Assembly (NCBI GenBank): GCA_004123355.1
Contig: SCHM01000004.1
Coordinates: forward strand, 7,591,017 to 7,655,016
Length of the DNA stretch: 64,000 bases
DNA from: Amphirosellinia nigrospora
Taxonomy: Eukaryota; Ascomycota; Sordariomycetes; Xylariales; Xylariaceae
Reading direction: 5' to 3'
A program made the translations under genes and the position numbers. Below the pieces are notes generated by a model, which saw only the letters and a program-made list of their open reading frames with translations, made no database searches and had not been told where the DNA came from. Below are positions 11,891-27,297 of this stretch, in pieces. Numbering within the stretch: the first letter of the stretch is position 1; every line of letters begins with the position of its first letter.

Positions 11891-14099
11891 TTTTTTATTA
11901 TATTAAATTATTTTTTAGTATATAATTTTTGTTTATATAATACTGCTTTTAAATAAAAAATAATAAAAACTTAAATATAAAAACTAAACAAGTTTATATT
12001 ATTTTTATTTTTTAAAAAAATTATATAATAAAGCTAATAAAAATAAAAAATCGGATAAATTTAGCTTTTTATAATTTTATAAAAAAATTTAAGCATAACT
12101 ATATAATATTAACTTAAATTAAAAAAAATAATAATAAAATCGTTTAATTAATAATATTTAAGCTTAATATTATTATCGATAATTTTACCAAATATTTTAA
12201 TAATATACGAAAACTTATTATATAAATATAGTTTTTTTTTTTTTTTTTTAAGCAGAAAAAAACTATATATTATATAACCGATTTATATATATAAAAATAT
12301 AACTTATTCGATAAAATTTATATTAAACAACTTATTATTATTATAATAGCAAAAAATAAAACTAAACTAATTAAATAAAAAAAAATAAATAAAATATAAA
12401 TAAAACTAATATTATTTATAAAACAAAAAAACCGTAGCTAAAAAATATTATAAATAACTATAATAAATATATTAAATAAAAATTAAAAACTAAATAGCTA
12501 AATTTAAAATAAATCTAAAAAAAAAAAACTAGCTAAATAATTATAACCGAAAAAGTTTTATATAAAAATTTAAAATATAATTTTAAAAAGTTCGGATTTA
12601 AAATTATTAATAAATTTAAAAGCAAGCATTAAAACTATTTATAAATAATAATCGATTAATAATTATATATTAAATAAACTTAAACTTAAAATTTATTATA
12701 TTTAAATTTATTAAGTTTTATTTTTAATTTTATAGCTTAGTATATTTTACATAATATTTTATTAAAACTTTTATAAAAAAATAATTTATTTAATTTTATA
12801 ACTTATAATATATATTTTATTTAAAATATAATTTATATAAAGCTTTTAATAACTTTTTAATATTAATATCGCTAAGTTAAAAAATAAAATAACTATATAA
12901 AAATAAAAGCCGATTTATTAAATAGCTTTATTAATTTTATAATTATATTTTTACGTATAAATATTAAATTATATTAGTTTTTAATTATTTTAAAATATAT
13001 TTAATAATATTTTTAGCTTTAATACGTTTTAATAAATAATAAAATAATTAAACTATTTATTTTATATTTTTATTTTTAATATAAAAAATTCTATTTTTTT
13101 TTATTAAGCGTATAATTTTTTATATTTTAAAAAATAGCGTAAACTTAAATAAAACCTAATTGTTTAATATACGCGTTTATAATAAAACTAAAGATTTCGG
13201 GCTTATATTTAGTAATATTGCTTATAAATAAAACTTATAAATAATTACTTTAATAAAGCAAATATTAATAGCTAATACTTTTTAAAATTATAAAAATATA
13301 TATTTACTTAATAATAGCGCTAGTTAAAAAAGCATATTATTAAACGTTAAAAAACCTAGGTTTAAAATATAAAAAAAAGTTTTTAAAGCTTTATTAATGC
13401 TTTTATTAATAGTTTTATTTTTATTAGCCGTATTAACGTTAAAGTTTTTATTAATAAACTTTATATTATTAAAATTAGCAGTTTTACGCTAATATTAAAT
13501 AATAGCGCTAATAATTTAAGCTTTAGTTATATTTTTATTTTCGATATTAGCTTTTTTAAAATATTTAACAAGCGTTATTTTATAATAATTAAATTTAATT
13601 ATAATATTAATAAAAATTAGCGTTTTATAATTTTTTTTTAGCTTTAAATATATTTAAATTATATATATTCGTTTATTATATAGTTTTAATATTTTTATTT
13701 TTAGTAAAAATTATCCGTAATTATTTTTTTATTATAATATATTTAACTGCTTTTAAAAAAGCTAATTAACTTTGCCTATAATAAAAAGCAAAAAAAAACA
13801 ATAAATAATATTTTAAGTTTAATATAGCTTATAAAACTAAAATAAATAAAATAAAATATAAAAAAAATATATCTAGCTATATTTTATTAAAAGCTAAATA
13901 TACTATTTTAACTATATTTATTTTTATTTATTTTTACTAATTTATTATTATATTTAAAAAGCAAATAATTATTATAAGTTTTATTTTAGTTTTATAATAA
14001 AACAAAAATATATATTATTTTTTTTAAATCTTAAATATATGTTTTATTTAATATATAAAATAAAAGTCCTAAGTAATAAACTTTAAAAATATAAATAAA

Positions 14100-14275
14100 A
14101 TTCTTTTATATTATAATCTTTGCAAAAATAAAATATAAATATTTATTATTATATAAAAAACTAATAAAATTATTTCCGTAAACTTTATATAACTATATAG
14201 TAATATATAAAGTTTTTTATTTAATTAGTTTTTAATTTTTATTTTTAGCATTTTATATTTTATTTTATATTTAAT
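14100..14275 (-). repeat. Dispersed copy of the inverted-repeat arm (reverse orientation)
   Basis: The reverse complement of this segment matches 11,760-11,890 and 24,770-24,925 over well over 100 bp. It is the least mutated copy, since it keeps more G and C than the others. It contains an internal palindrome around CTATATAG. With 24,770-24,925 it forms an inverted pair 10.5 kb apart. This could be the two ends of one large element or just two independent insertions. Confidence 0.5.
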
Positions 14276-15159
14276 ATATAAGCTAGGAAGTTTTTAAGTT
14301 TTATCGATTTTTATTAATATATTACGTATAAAATTTATAAATAAAAAAAAAAAAAAAAAGTTTAACCTTACGCTATAAATAGCTATTTATATATTCGCGA
14401 TTTAATAAAGCAAATATATTTATTACTTATATTTATTTTTATTTACTATAAATATTATTTATTATAAATAGTAATTATTATAAATAAAAATTATAAATAT
14501 TATAATTTATAATTATTATATAAAATTATTTAAAATATAAATATATTAAACGAAATTTTTATATTATATTAGTATAAGTATTTAAATATTATTAATATTT
14601 TATAAAAATAATAAAAGTTAAAACTATTATTTTTTGCTACGTTTTATTTAGCTATTTTAAAGTACTATAATATTATATTCTTAGTAATTATATATATATT
14701 TTTATAAAAATATTTTAAATTAAATAATATAGCTAATATAAAATTATTTTTTTTATTAATTTTTATTTCTAGCTTTAAAGCTTTAAATATTTAATTTAAA
14801 ATAATAATAAAGTTTATAAATTTTTTTTTATTAAACGAATAAATATAGTCGATATATTATAAAATTTTAATAAGCTTATAAGCTTATAATTTAAGTCCGA
14901 AATAGTTTCGTTAGTTTTTATAAACTAGCTTTTTATTTTATCTTATTTTTTACGTTTTTTATATTATTTATATAGTTTTATAAGCTTATAAATTATTTAA
15001 AAGCGATTTTTAGTATTATTTTTTTAACTATTTTTTTTTAAAGCTTATTAATAAAAAAACAACTTTATTTTAATAAAATATATTTAGTATAAAAATATAC
15101 TTATAAATATATTTTATTATAATATTTATAATATAATAAAGCTATAAAGTAAAAATATT

Positions 15160-15525
15160 AATAATAACTAAAACATTTAAAGTAAAACTTTTTATTATAA
15201 TATATTTTAAATATATTACGTTATAAAAAAAAAATATTAATTTTAGCTAAAAGCTTAAAAGTAAAACTTTTTATTAAAACATTATTTTAAACGTAATTAT
15301 ATTATAAAAAAAAATATTAATTATAACTAAAGGTTTAAAAGTAAAATTTTTATTAAAATATTATTTTAAACGTAATTACGTTATAAAAAAAAAACATTAA
15401 TTATAACTAAAAGCTTAAAAATAAAACTTTTTATTAAAATTATTTTAAAAATAATTACGTTATAAAAAAAAAAACGTTAGTTATAACTAAAAGCTTAAAA
15501 GCAAAAATTTTTAATAATATTTTAA
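15160..15525. repeat. Tandem array, unit about 80 bp, about 4-5 copies
   Basis: Units share CTAAAAGCTTAAAAGTAAAA, then a TTTTTATTAAAA word, then ACGTAATTACGTTATAAAAA and an A-run. Starts recur near 15,165, 15,250, 15,330, 15,410 and 15,490. The copies differ largely by transitions, as expected if RIP acted on the array itself. Confidence 0.65.
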
Positions 15526-17239
15526 TAAACGTAAAAGCTAGTTTTAAAATAATTAAACTTATTAAAGCTGCTATAAAAGTTTTATAATTAAAATTATTTT
15601 TTAAAATTTTAAACGTAAATATTTTTAGTTTTAATACTAATATTTTTAAAAGCTTTAAATATAATAATAAAAAAACTAGCTTTTATTAAAAAGCTTTTAT
15701 ATTAATTTTATAAAAAAAATATAATTTTTTAGCATTATTTTTAAACAAAATATTATAAACTTTTAAACTATTATAATACGTTTTTAAACTATTATACTAC
15801 GTTTTTAAATTAATAGCTTATAAAATATAATTAAAAAGTTATATTTTATAAAATATAGTTTATTAAAATTTATTTTTAGCTAAAAAAAACTATATATTAA
15901 TAATAATATTATATTTAGACTTTTAAATTCGTAAAAACTTTATTTATAGCAAATAATTTTTAACCGGTAAAAAGCTCGTTTATAATAAGCGGTTTTTCGC
16001 TAAAAAATTAAAATAAACAACTTATAAAAATAATACGCTAATTATATATTTTAGCTAGCTATTTTAATAAATATTTATATAAACATTAAACTAAAATTAT
16101 TATTAATATTATTAAAAATATATTTTTATATAAGTTCGGCTACGTAAATATTTAGCTATTAAAATAATAATATTATTATACGATTATTATTTTTAAAAAC
16201 GTTAAAATATAATAGCTAGCAATTTAAAATATTTTATTTAAATTATTTGCTAAACAAACTAAAATACGAAAAATCGGCTTTACTAATAGTTAATTATTAA
16301 TAGAAAAACCGCGTAGCGCTATTATTATTAATATTACTAGCTAAAAAATAACCGGTTATATAAATATTTAGCAAATTAAATAAAATATAATAATATAACC
16401 GTTAAAGCTAATATATAAAAGCTAGTAAGTTAAAACATTTAAAATATCGATTATTAAACAAATTATCTATTTACGGATAAATAAAGCTATATTTAAGTTT
16501 ATAAAACTAAAGCTTAAATTTAAGCTAAAACTAAAGCTAAACTTATGTTTAAGCTCGGGCTAATTATTATTATTAAAAACTTTAATTTATAACCCCGGCT
16601 TTTTTTATATATGCTTTTTTTACTTTTTTAAATATATTATTATCTTAGTTATATTAGTTTTAAATCGAAATTTAAAAAGCTATATAATTTTAAAGCTATT
16701 TAACTAATATAAGTTTTTAAAATATATTAATCGACTAATTTTTTAAAATAGTAATAAAAATTATTACCGATTTTTAAATTATATTTAATATAATTTTTTA
16801 ATTTTATTATTACTATATATATAATAAATAGCTTATTAATATATTACGTATAAATAAACTATAACTAAGCTTATAATTAGCTAGCTAATATATTTTTTTA
16901 GTTTTATAGTTTAAATAAAACTATATTTTAATTATAATTTAAATAAACTATTTATTATAAATATATTATCTAAAAATAATTAATAATACAACGTTAAATA
17001 TATTTCGTAAAAAAGTTCGCTTTTATTATAAAAAGTTTAAAAAGCACATAGTACTAGCGTAATTAAATCGCGGGTTATAAACAATTAATTATAGTAAAAA
17101 CAATAATTATACCTTTATATATAAATTTCCTTTATAATATATATATATATACATAGGCATATATATTATTAAAAATAAATTTTCGAACATAATATTATAT
17201 GTTACAATTAATATATTATTTTTTAAGTATGCTATTTAT

Positions 17240-17690
17240 AATATTTTTATTTTGTTTTAAGTAGCTAAGCTAAAATAAAACAAATATATTTTTAAACAGC
17301 AAATAAAAACGCTTTTTTTTTTTATACTTTATTTTATTATTATTACTTTAAAGCATTTTTATTTTGTTTTAAATAGTTAAGCTAAAATAAAATAAACATG
17401 CTTTTTAAATAATAAAATAAAAGCGCTATTTAAACATTAAAGTTTTTTTTATGCTTTATTTTATTGTTATTATTTTAAAGTATTTTTATTTCGTTTTAAA
17501 TAGCTAAACTAAAATAAAACAAAATATACTTTTAAATAATAAAATAAAAACGCTATTTAAATATTAAAGTTTTTTTTTATACTTTATTTTATTTTCGCCG
17601 TTTTAAAGCACTTTTTATTTTATTCTAACTAAAATAAAACAAAATATGCTTTTTAAACAGCAAAATAAAACAAAAGCTACTATTTAAAAT
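17240..17690. repeat. Tandem array, unit about 110-130 bp, 4 copies
   Basis: Each unit begins with TTTTTATTTTGTTTTAA and continues through AGCTAAGCTAAAATAAAACA, a CTTTTTAAACAGCAAA-type word and TTATACTTTATTTTATT. Starts lie near 17,244, 17,355, 17,474 and 17,603. The left half contains TTTTATTTTG and the right CAAAATAAAA, so each unit can fold on itself. Confidence 0.65.
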
Positions 17691-19294
17691 GAACTTATTT
17701 TAGTTTTTAATTTAACTACCTTTTATTTAATTTTGCTAATTATAATAAAATTTTAAAACAATAAATAAAAACTACTAATATTATAACTACGTAATAAAAA
17801 TAAAAATGCTTAAACGTATATATAAATAAACGGTTAAAACTTTATTAATCGAACTATTTTAGCTTTATAACAATAGTTTTTATTAAAAATATATTATTTA
17901 AATATATATATTTAAAAAGTAATTATAAGCTTATTAATAACCAAATTATAGTTTAACTTCATTATAAGCCTTTTTTTGTTATTATAATTTATATGTTCTT
18001 AAATATGTATACACAATAACAAACGGTAATATAACATATTAAAAACAAAGCCATAGTTTAATCGGGTAATATTTATTATTATTATTATTATTATATTATT
18101 ATTATATTATTTTATTATTATAAGAAAAAATATAAATTTTAACGTTAAATAAATTAAAATATCTTTATTTAAACGTTATAAACTAATATTTTAAATAATA
18201 AAGTTAAAAAATAAATAATTAAAATATTATAACAATAAATTAAACTATACGCGTATAAATTAATATAGTTTATTTAACTTTTTAATATTATTATAATAGC
18301 TTTTTTTAATATTCTTAATAAAACAAGAAAATAAAAACGTAAAATATATTTATATTAATAAAACAGCTTTTAAATACTTAGTTTATTATTTAAACCTAAA
18401 AATAAACATTTTATATTAACTTTTTTATAGTATATAAACTTATTAATTTTTAAAACGCGTTTTTTATTTTATTTATAAAGCTATATAAAAAAACTAGCTT
18501 TTAAATATATTATTAGTTAATGTAAAAAAAACAATTAAAATATAAAAACAAAATAGTTAAAATATTAAATATTTAATTATAGCTTTATATATTTTATAAT
18601 AATTGCTAAACTAAAACTTTATATAGTTATATAATATATTTACTTCGGTATAAAGGATTTTTCTTTTTTTTTTTATTATTTTTTTTTAGTTTTTTTTGTT
18701 TTTTATATTGCTTTACGTATTTTCTTTATTTTTTCGTTTTTATATTATTTATATTTTTTTTCGTTTTTTTTATTTACTTTATTAGTTTAAATTAAATTAA
18801 TAATATATTATTATTTATTAAATAATATATAATTATAGTTTTAGTTTTTATTTAAATCTTTATTATAATGTTTTTTTTAATTTTAGTTTTTTTAAAAATT
18901 TGTTTATTTTAAATTAATAGAAAAATTATAATTATTAGCTTTAATTTATTTTTAAATATTACTATAAAAGATTTTAATAATTTAATAGCTTATATATATT
19001 ATACCGTTTATATATTTAGTAATTATTATTTATAATATTAATATAGCTACTAAAATATTAAAAAATATTTTCGAATATCCGGATATTTATTAAAATATTT
19101 ATCGAAAATAATAAAAGCTACTAAATATAAATATATATTATTAATATAATATTTATACGAAAACTTTAATAGCGTATATATTTTAAAAAACTAAAAGTAC
19201 GTAAAATAAAAACTATATACGCCTAGCAAATAGCTTAGCAATATAATAAAACACCGTTTAATATATTAATATTTTTAATACAGCTAAAAAATAA

Positions 19295-19420
19295 TAAAAA
19301 ATATTTATAAATATATATATAAATATTAAATATATATAACTATTAAATATATATATAAATATTAAATATATATTTAAGTTTTAAGTTTATATTTAACAAA
19401 TAAATATATATTTAAATAAT
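19295..19420. repeat. Low-complexity minisatellite of ATATAAATATTAAAT units
   Basis: Imperfect repeats of an ATATATATAAATATTAA word fill about 120 bp. It may have arisen by slippage in an AT-rich context. Confidence 0.5.
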
Positions 19421-22400
19421 AAAAAATATTTTTAAATAGTTTCTAAATTATATAAAATTTTTATTTACTACTTTAATTAAAATAAAAAATAATAATATTT
19501 AAAAAACCTAATTAGCTAATATAAAACTAAAATTAATAAAATTAAATATAATAAATTAATTGTTTAGTTATTTAGCGTATAAAATAATATTTAAAATATT
19601 TTATAAAAGTTTTAAAATATAAAATTATAATATATTAAATAAGCTTTTTATACATAATATTTAATAATATTATAAAAATAAAACTATATAAATAAAATAT
19701 TATTATAAGTTTTTTATACTTTTTATTATTTCGATTAAAATAAAATAAATATATTAAAATCTAAAATTAATATTATATTTTTTATAAAAATAAGTTATTT
19801 TATTTAAACGTTAAATAAATAATTAATAAAAAATAAAATATTAATAGTATTATTATATTAAAATTATTAAATATAAATATTTTTATAGTTATATTTTTAG
19901 CTATACGTAAAACTTTCGATAATATTTATAAAAATAACATTAAAAATAAATCAATAAATTAAATTTATTTTTATATATTAAAAGCTATTAATATTTAATA
20001 TTTAAACTTTATAGTTATATAATATTTTTAAATATATTTTAAATAAAATATAATAAACTTTTTATTAAAATTAAAATTTGCTACTAAACTTTAAGCATTT
20101 AAAGCTATTTATAATAATAAATAGCTGTTTAAACAGTTTTAATTATTTTTATTAACTAATATTTTTAGTTTATTTATTATTATTTAATTTAAAATTATAT
20201 TAGCTTCGAATAATATTTAGAAAAATTACTAGCTTAAATATTATTAATTTATAGAAATTATACCGATATATAATATATTTTTATTAAAAAAATATTTAAA
20301 CTAGCAAAAAACATTATATAACTTTATATAGCAAAAAAAAGCTTCGAAAAATATATCGCTAAATTAATAACGTTTTAAAAAATAAAAATAACATATTTTA
20401 ATATATATATTATTTAGCTTAAAATTAATAAATATTAAAACTAAAAACAATTATTATATTATTAAATTTTAAATATTTATTTATTAATAAATTTAGATTA
20501 TTTAATAAATAAATTATATTTTATATTATATAAAATAAAATTCTTTTTAATTATATAATAGTAAATATATTTTTTTAATAATTATATTATTATAATAACC
20601 CGAATAATAATATAATTTATAAATAGCTATAAACGGACGTAAAATTTAATAATTTTATTAAAATTAAATTTTATTAACGTTTATAATAGTTTTTATTAAT
20701 ATTATAATTTTTTATATATAAATTTTAATTATATTATTTTTAAACCAATTTTATATAATTATAGTTGCTAAAATTATTGAAAAAAAGTATATTTTTTATA
20801 CGGTTAAAAATAAATAGTCCTACTAAAATATAACTTTTATTAGCCTTTTATTTAATATAAAATAAATAAATATTATAATAATAGCTTTTTTATAAGCTAA
20901 TATATTTAATATAATAATACGTTTTTTTTATTATATTTAAAAAATGTTTAATTTAAATACTTTATATTATAATAGTTTTATAAGCTTTTTTAATATTATT
21001 TAGCTAACTCCTATAATATAATATTTACGTTTAAAATAAACTTCCTATAAATTTACTTCTTTTAATCCCGCTATTTAGCTAAAGTTTTATAACTAAAAAA
21101 TATTATTAATTTTAATAAATATATTTATTATTTAGCTATTATTTTTACTAGCTATACTATTATTATTAAAAACTTTAATAACCTTATAAATATATAAGCT
21201 TATATTTAAAAAAAACACTTGGATTAAAATAATAAAAAAAAAATAAAAAAAATAAATAATATTACTAAATTATAAAAAATTATAATATCTAAAAACTATA
21301 CGTAATAACTTAACAAACTTAATTTAAACAAAGCTAGCTAATATTTAAAAAAGGACTTTTATAAAAAAACGTTAAAAAATAATATATATAATATTATAAA
21401 ATATTAATAAAAATAATAAAACTTAAAAATAATATTATAAGCTAGTAAAAAAAAAAATATACAAATTAAAACTATTTACCGAGCAATATCGCTAATAAAG
21501 CTTTAAAAATAAAGCTTAATAATACAAAGCTACTATAAATCTTATATTTTTTTTATAATAATTAAAATAAAGCAATAATAAAAAAGTTTTAATAATATTA
21601 AGTAAAAATATAAAATAACTAATCGTTATTTAAAATTCTGTTTATTATTATTTATTTTTAAATAATAAGCTTTTTATTAATAATAATATACTAATATAAT
21701 ATAATAAAACTTTATTTTATAGCTTATAAAATTAAATTATTATTTTATTATAAAACAATCTATTAACTATTATTTACGTTTATAGTTATATTTAACTTAG
21801 CTATTTTTTACGTTTATAATTATATTTAATTTAGCTTTTTTATATTTATAATTATATTTTACTAAACAATTTTTATTATTATTATATTATGCAATATTAT
21901 AAAACATATTAAAAAAGCTTTTTAATTTTTATTTAAACTACCGGCTAAAATAATTATTTTTTTTTAAAACTAAAAGTTTTATAAAATATATAAACTAAAT
22001 AAACTTCTATTTTTTTATATTAATTTAAATATAGCTATTTTTATAATACTTATTATTTTTAAATAATATTTTAATACTTAGCTAAAAATTAAAACAAAGT
22101 TAGTTAACGTTTTTAGTAGCTATAACTAAAATCTAAATAAAAAAATTTAAAATTATATTATATAGTTTAATATATTAAACAAAATTAAAATAACTATAAA
22201 TTTCGTATAATAATATTTCGAAATAAATTATATATTAATTACGTTTTTAGTTTTAACTAATAAAAAAAACGCTTTTTAAATAAAGCTATATAATTTTATT
22301 TTTAGGCTAAAATAATAATAATAAAACTAATAATAATAATAATAATAAAAACAAAATATTAAAACTAATAACGTTAATATTACTAGCAAAAAAAATAATA

Positions 22401-24769
22401 CTTAACTTTGTTTACTTAAATAAAAGCGTAGCGTTTAAACGTTTAATATAAAATTTAGCGCTGTTAAAAAAACATAAAACTTATAAGCTTAACAAAAATA
22501 CGCACTTATTTTTAATATAATATTTATTTACGAATAATAAAAAATATAGCTATAAATAATAATAAGCTTTTTTATTTTTTAAATAATATAATTAGCTTTA
22601 TAATTTAAAAAATAAAATTAATAAAATATAAATAAACAAAATAAAAATAATAGTATTAAAGCTAATATTTATTATTATATTATTTACGTAAAAAGCGTAT
22701 AATTATATTAATTATTATAACTATAATATTCTATATATAATTTTAACTAGTTCTTAATAATAAATTAATAGTTTTTTTTTATATATTAAAAAATATTTAT
22801 TTTAGCCGCTTTTTATATTTAAAGCAAAACTTAGCCTTTTTAGCGTATTTATATAAACTTTATAAAACTTTATTTTTAAAATAAATATAATAAAATCTTT
22901 AAAATAATATTATTTTTTAATTTCTAATATTTTACTATATATTGCTAAAAAACGGATAAAAATAAAAAATAAACTTTTAAATAAACAATAAAACAGCTAT
23001 ATATAATATTTTATATATAAAACTAAAATTTTAATAGCTATTATAACTTTTATAAAAAATTTTTATAAAAAGCTAACCAAACTTTTATAAATATACTATT
23101 TTTATTAACTATTTAATATATTTATTTATTTAATATTTTTTTTATTACTATGCTTTTTAGCTTTAATATATTAAATAATTATTTAGTTATTTTTATTGCT
23201 ATATAATTATAGCTTATTTTTTCGACGAAATATATTTATTATAGCTTCGTTAATAATATATTATTTATAAAGTTTAGTTAATTAGCTAATAAAAATACTT
23301 TTAGTTTTTTATTTATATTTATTTTTAAATATAAAAAATTTATATACGTAAAAAAATATTAACTTTTAATAATATACTTATTAATAATAAAGCTATTATT
23401 TTTAATATTATTAGTTTTAACGCTACTATATAAATATTACTATTTTTGCTAAAATTATTAATATATTAAAAAATAATAAAATATATTTTATCCGTTAAAA
23501 AAATTATTAATATATTCGATAAAACAAATAATTTAATTAAAATTATTATAAATATTTTAAAAAATAGTACGCTATTAAAATAATATTAAAAACTTTTAAA
23601 TATAAATATTATATTTATAAAACTTAATATTAAATAAAAAGCTTTTAAAAAAAAATTATACTATTTTTAAATAATAAATAAAAAATTATATAATAAAATT
23701 TATAGTAATATTATAAAAAAAATATAAAATTAAAAACTAAAAAATAAAAATTAAATTTTAGTTTTATTAAAAGCTTTTAATTTACGGTTTAAATATTTAA
23801 TAAAATTAAATATAATTTTTTTAACGCGCTATAAAACTAAATAGCCCGCTATAATTTAAACTATTTTTCGTTATAACTTTATTTAATATATAAATATACT
23901 ATTAAATTATATTAAACGTTATTAATAAACAAAATATTTAAAAAACCTTTAATATATAACTAATCGATATAAAAAACTTTAAAAACGTTATTTATTATAA
24001 ACTAAACAATAAAAAAATAAAACAGTTTAAATATTAATTAGCTTATATAAGTTTTTAGTTAGCTAAATATTTATATTTACGTTTATATTTATAATAAATA
24101 AAGAATTTAATAAAACTATTAAATTTTTTAAAACGGGCAAACAAACAGCTAAATAATTATTTTTTATATAAAAGCTAACTTATTAAAAATTAAAAATAAT
24201 AATAATATAATATTTATAAAATAAAAAAACCTATATAATAAAGCTTAAAACGTTTAATTTTATTATTAAAATTTTTATAAAATATTATCCTATTAAAATT
24301 AAAAGCAGCTTTAATAATATATACTAATTAATAAAATATAACGTTTTAAAAATACTATAAAATAAAATAATAAAATATAAAAAGCTATATATATATTACT
24401 ATTAAATTTAGCTTATAAATAACTTTAGCGTAAAATAGCTAAAATAAAAATTAAACTAAAACTATTTAATTAAAAAAATAACTAATCGTATATATAAACT
24501 AAATATATAAATCGATAAAAAGCTTAATATTAAAAAAATTTCTCCGATATAAAAAAAGCTTAGTTTTTTTTTAAAATAATTTTAGTTTAATTAAGCTTTT
24601 AAAGCATAAAATATTAAACTAAATAGCAAAAAAAAACGCAAAATAATAACTAAATATATATATTTAAAAATAAAAATAAATAATAGCTATTAAAATATTA
24701 GCTTTAGCTTAAAATAAAAAAAACAACTATTTATTATAGCGTTTATTATTTAAATTATATTAAATATTA

Positions 24770-24925
24770 TATAAAAATTAAAACTAAATTAAATAAAAAA
24801 CTTTTCGTATATAGCTATATAATTATATAAAGCTTATAAAAATAACTTTATTAATTATTTATATAATAATAAATATTTATATTTATTTTTATAAAAATTA
24901 TAATATAAAAGCTAATAATTATTAT
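24770..24925 (+). repeat. Dispersed copy of the inverted-repeat arm (forward orientation)
   Basis: The segment matches 11,760-11,890 directly and 14,100-14,275 in inverted orientation. It is flanked on both sides by ordinary RIP-type AT-rich sequence. See the other copies for the shared words. Confidence 0.5.
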
Positions 24926-25739
24926 TTTATTAGCCTTTATATATTTAAATAAATCTTTTTAAAATAAATATAAACTAAAAATTATTAATAAAGCTAAGCT
25001 GCGTAAAAAAAAAATTATTTTTTTATTTTTTTTGCTATTTTATAAATAATAACTAAAAACTATATTACGCTTTATAATATTATAAAAACGCTATTTTAAT
25101 AAAATTAAATGTTTATTATCGAGCTTTTAGCGCTAATAATAAATAACAAGCGTAAAAAAACGCTGCCTATTTATTGCTACTATTATAGTTTTTTCTTATA
25201 AAAACATATAGCTTTTATATAAACAGCTAAAATTAAATATTAATATATATATATAAACTAAATATACTATTATATAATTTCTTAGCAAGTATATATAATA
25301 ATAGCTAATAAAAAAATAGCTAAATAACGCTAGCGTATTATTATATATTTTATTTAAACTTATAAAAAATTAAAAAATAGAACTAAATATTCGTTTTTTT
25401 TTTTTTTTTTTTATTTAAAATCTGGTTTAAAAAAAACGCTTTTTTTAGCTTAATTTTAAAACTTTTTCTTTTTTTATATTATTTTTATTATTAAAATTTA
25501 TCGGCTTTATTGCTTTAATTTTATATTAAACTAGCTTATAAAACTAGCTAAAACTTTTTTAAATAATATTTATAATTATTTTTTTTAAAACTTTTAAAGT
25601 AATTTATTTTATTAAAAAGTTAAAATTATTTAAATATATTATTTTGCTATTTATTTAAACTTAAATATTAATATAAAATATTTATAGTTTATAATAATAA
25701 CTTTAATAACTTTTTTTGCTTAAAAAAAAGCAAAATTTA

Positions 25740-27297
25740 TAATATTAAAACTTTTAATTTAAAAGCAAAAATACTTAAGTTTTTAAAACTATATATTTAA
25801 GTTATAAATAAATTATGTTATTAGTTATATTAGTTCGTTTTTTTTTAATAAGTTATATATAATAAAACTTATTATTTTATTTTAATTTATTAATTATAAT
25901 ATTTTGTTTTTTATATTATATATTAATTTATATTATAAAAATATTCGGCCGTTTAATTAATAATAATAAATTTATTTATAAATATAAATATTAATATATA
26001 ATATTTTTATATATTTATTTATTAATAATAATATATACGCTAAAATTATATTATTATTATAATTAAATTTAATTAAGCTATAAAATAAAATTAAAGTTAA
26101 ATATTATATAAATAATTTTTTATTTTAAATAAAAAAAATTTATTATAATATTAAAATTTTTAAAATAATTTTTAACTTAAATAAAATTAAAAAGTTTTTT
26201 AAAAATATAAATTATTATTTTAAATTTTAAATATAATTATAAACTATTTTTAATTTTAAATATAATTATAAGCTATTTTTAATTTTAAATATAATTATAA
26301 ATTTTATATTTTAAATAATAATATTATTATAAATATATTAATTTTTATAATATATTAACTTTTATTTTTTTCGAAAAAAACTTAAGTTTGCTAATAAGTT
26401 TAAAAAAATTTTATAAATTAGTTAAAACGTTTAAAAAAAAACTTTTCGAAAAAAACCTATTATAAATTTAAAAAAACTTTAAATTAGTTAAAACATTTAA
26501 AAAAAAAAACTTTTTAAAAAAAATTTAAGCTTATTAATAAGTTTAAAAAAAACTTTATAAACTAGCTAAAACATTTAAAAAAAAAAACTTAAAATTTAAA
26601 AATATATTTATTAATTTTTAAAGTTAAAGTTTTTAAAAACTTAAAAACTACGCTTAAAATATTATAATAAAAATAAAAATAAATAAAAAAGTTATAAATA
26701 AATATTTTATAAAAATATTATTATATTTATTATATTAATATAATAATTAATTTTATAATAATTATAGTTTTTTTAAAAAATAATTTAATAAAAATTATAT
26801 TTAAATAAAATTTATAATAATAATATTAGTTTATAATTTAAAAATAATAATATTTAAATTAATATTAAATTAAAAAAAAAAAAAATAATAATTAAATATA
26901 ATTAAACAAATAATATTAAATAATTATATTTAATATAATATATAACTATTAAATAATTAAATTTAATAAAATATATTACTATTAAATAATTAAATTTAAT
27001 ATAAAATTAAATTTAGTATAATTTATAATAAAAAAAAATTAAAAATAAACTTTATAATTTATTATATTATATTATTATTTTTAATATAAATATTTAACTT
27101 TAAATTATTTTATTAAATTTATAGTTATTTATATAATAAAAATAAATACTAAAAACTAAGTATATATAATAAGTAAAAAAAAAGGTTTTTAATTTAATAA
27201 AAGAATTTTTTATTTAAAATATAAAAAATAAAAAATTTTTTATTAATAAGAAAACTTTTTTTTTATTTAGTTATACTTCTTTTATAAAACTTAAGTA
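25740..27297 (+). repeat. Copy A of a 1.56-kb dispersed repeat, LTR-like
   Basis: This segment is collinear with 31,520-33,104 from TAATATTAAAA at the left to ACTTAAGTA at the right. The ends are compatible with TG...CA after RIP, so a long terminal repeat or solo LTR is possible. It contains an internal set of about three 75-bp units near 26,370-26,590. It is a fossil, heavily RIP-degraded. Coding parts are not recognisable. Confidence 0.6.
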
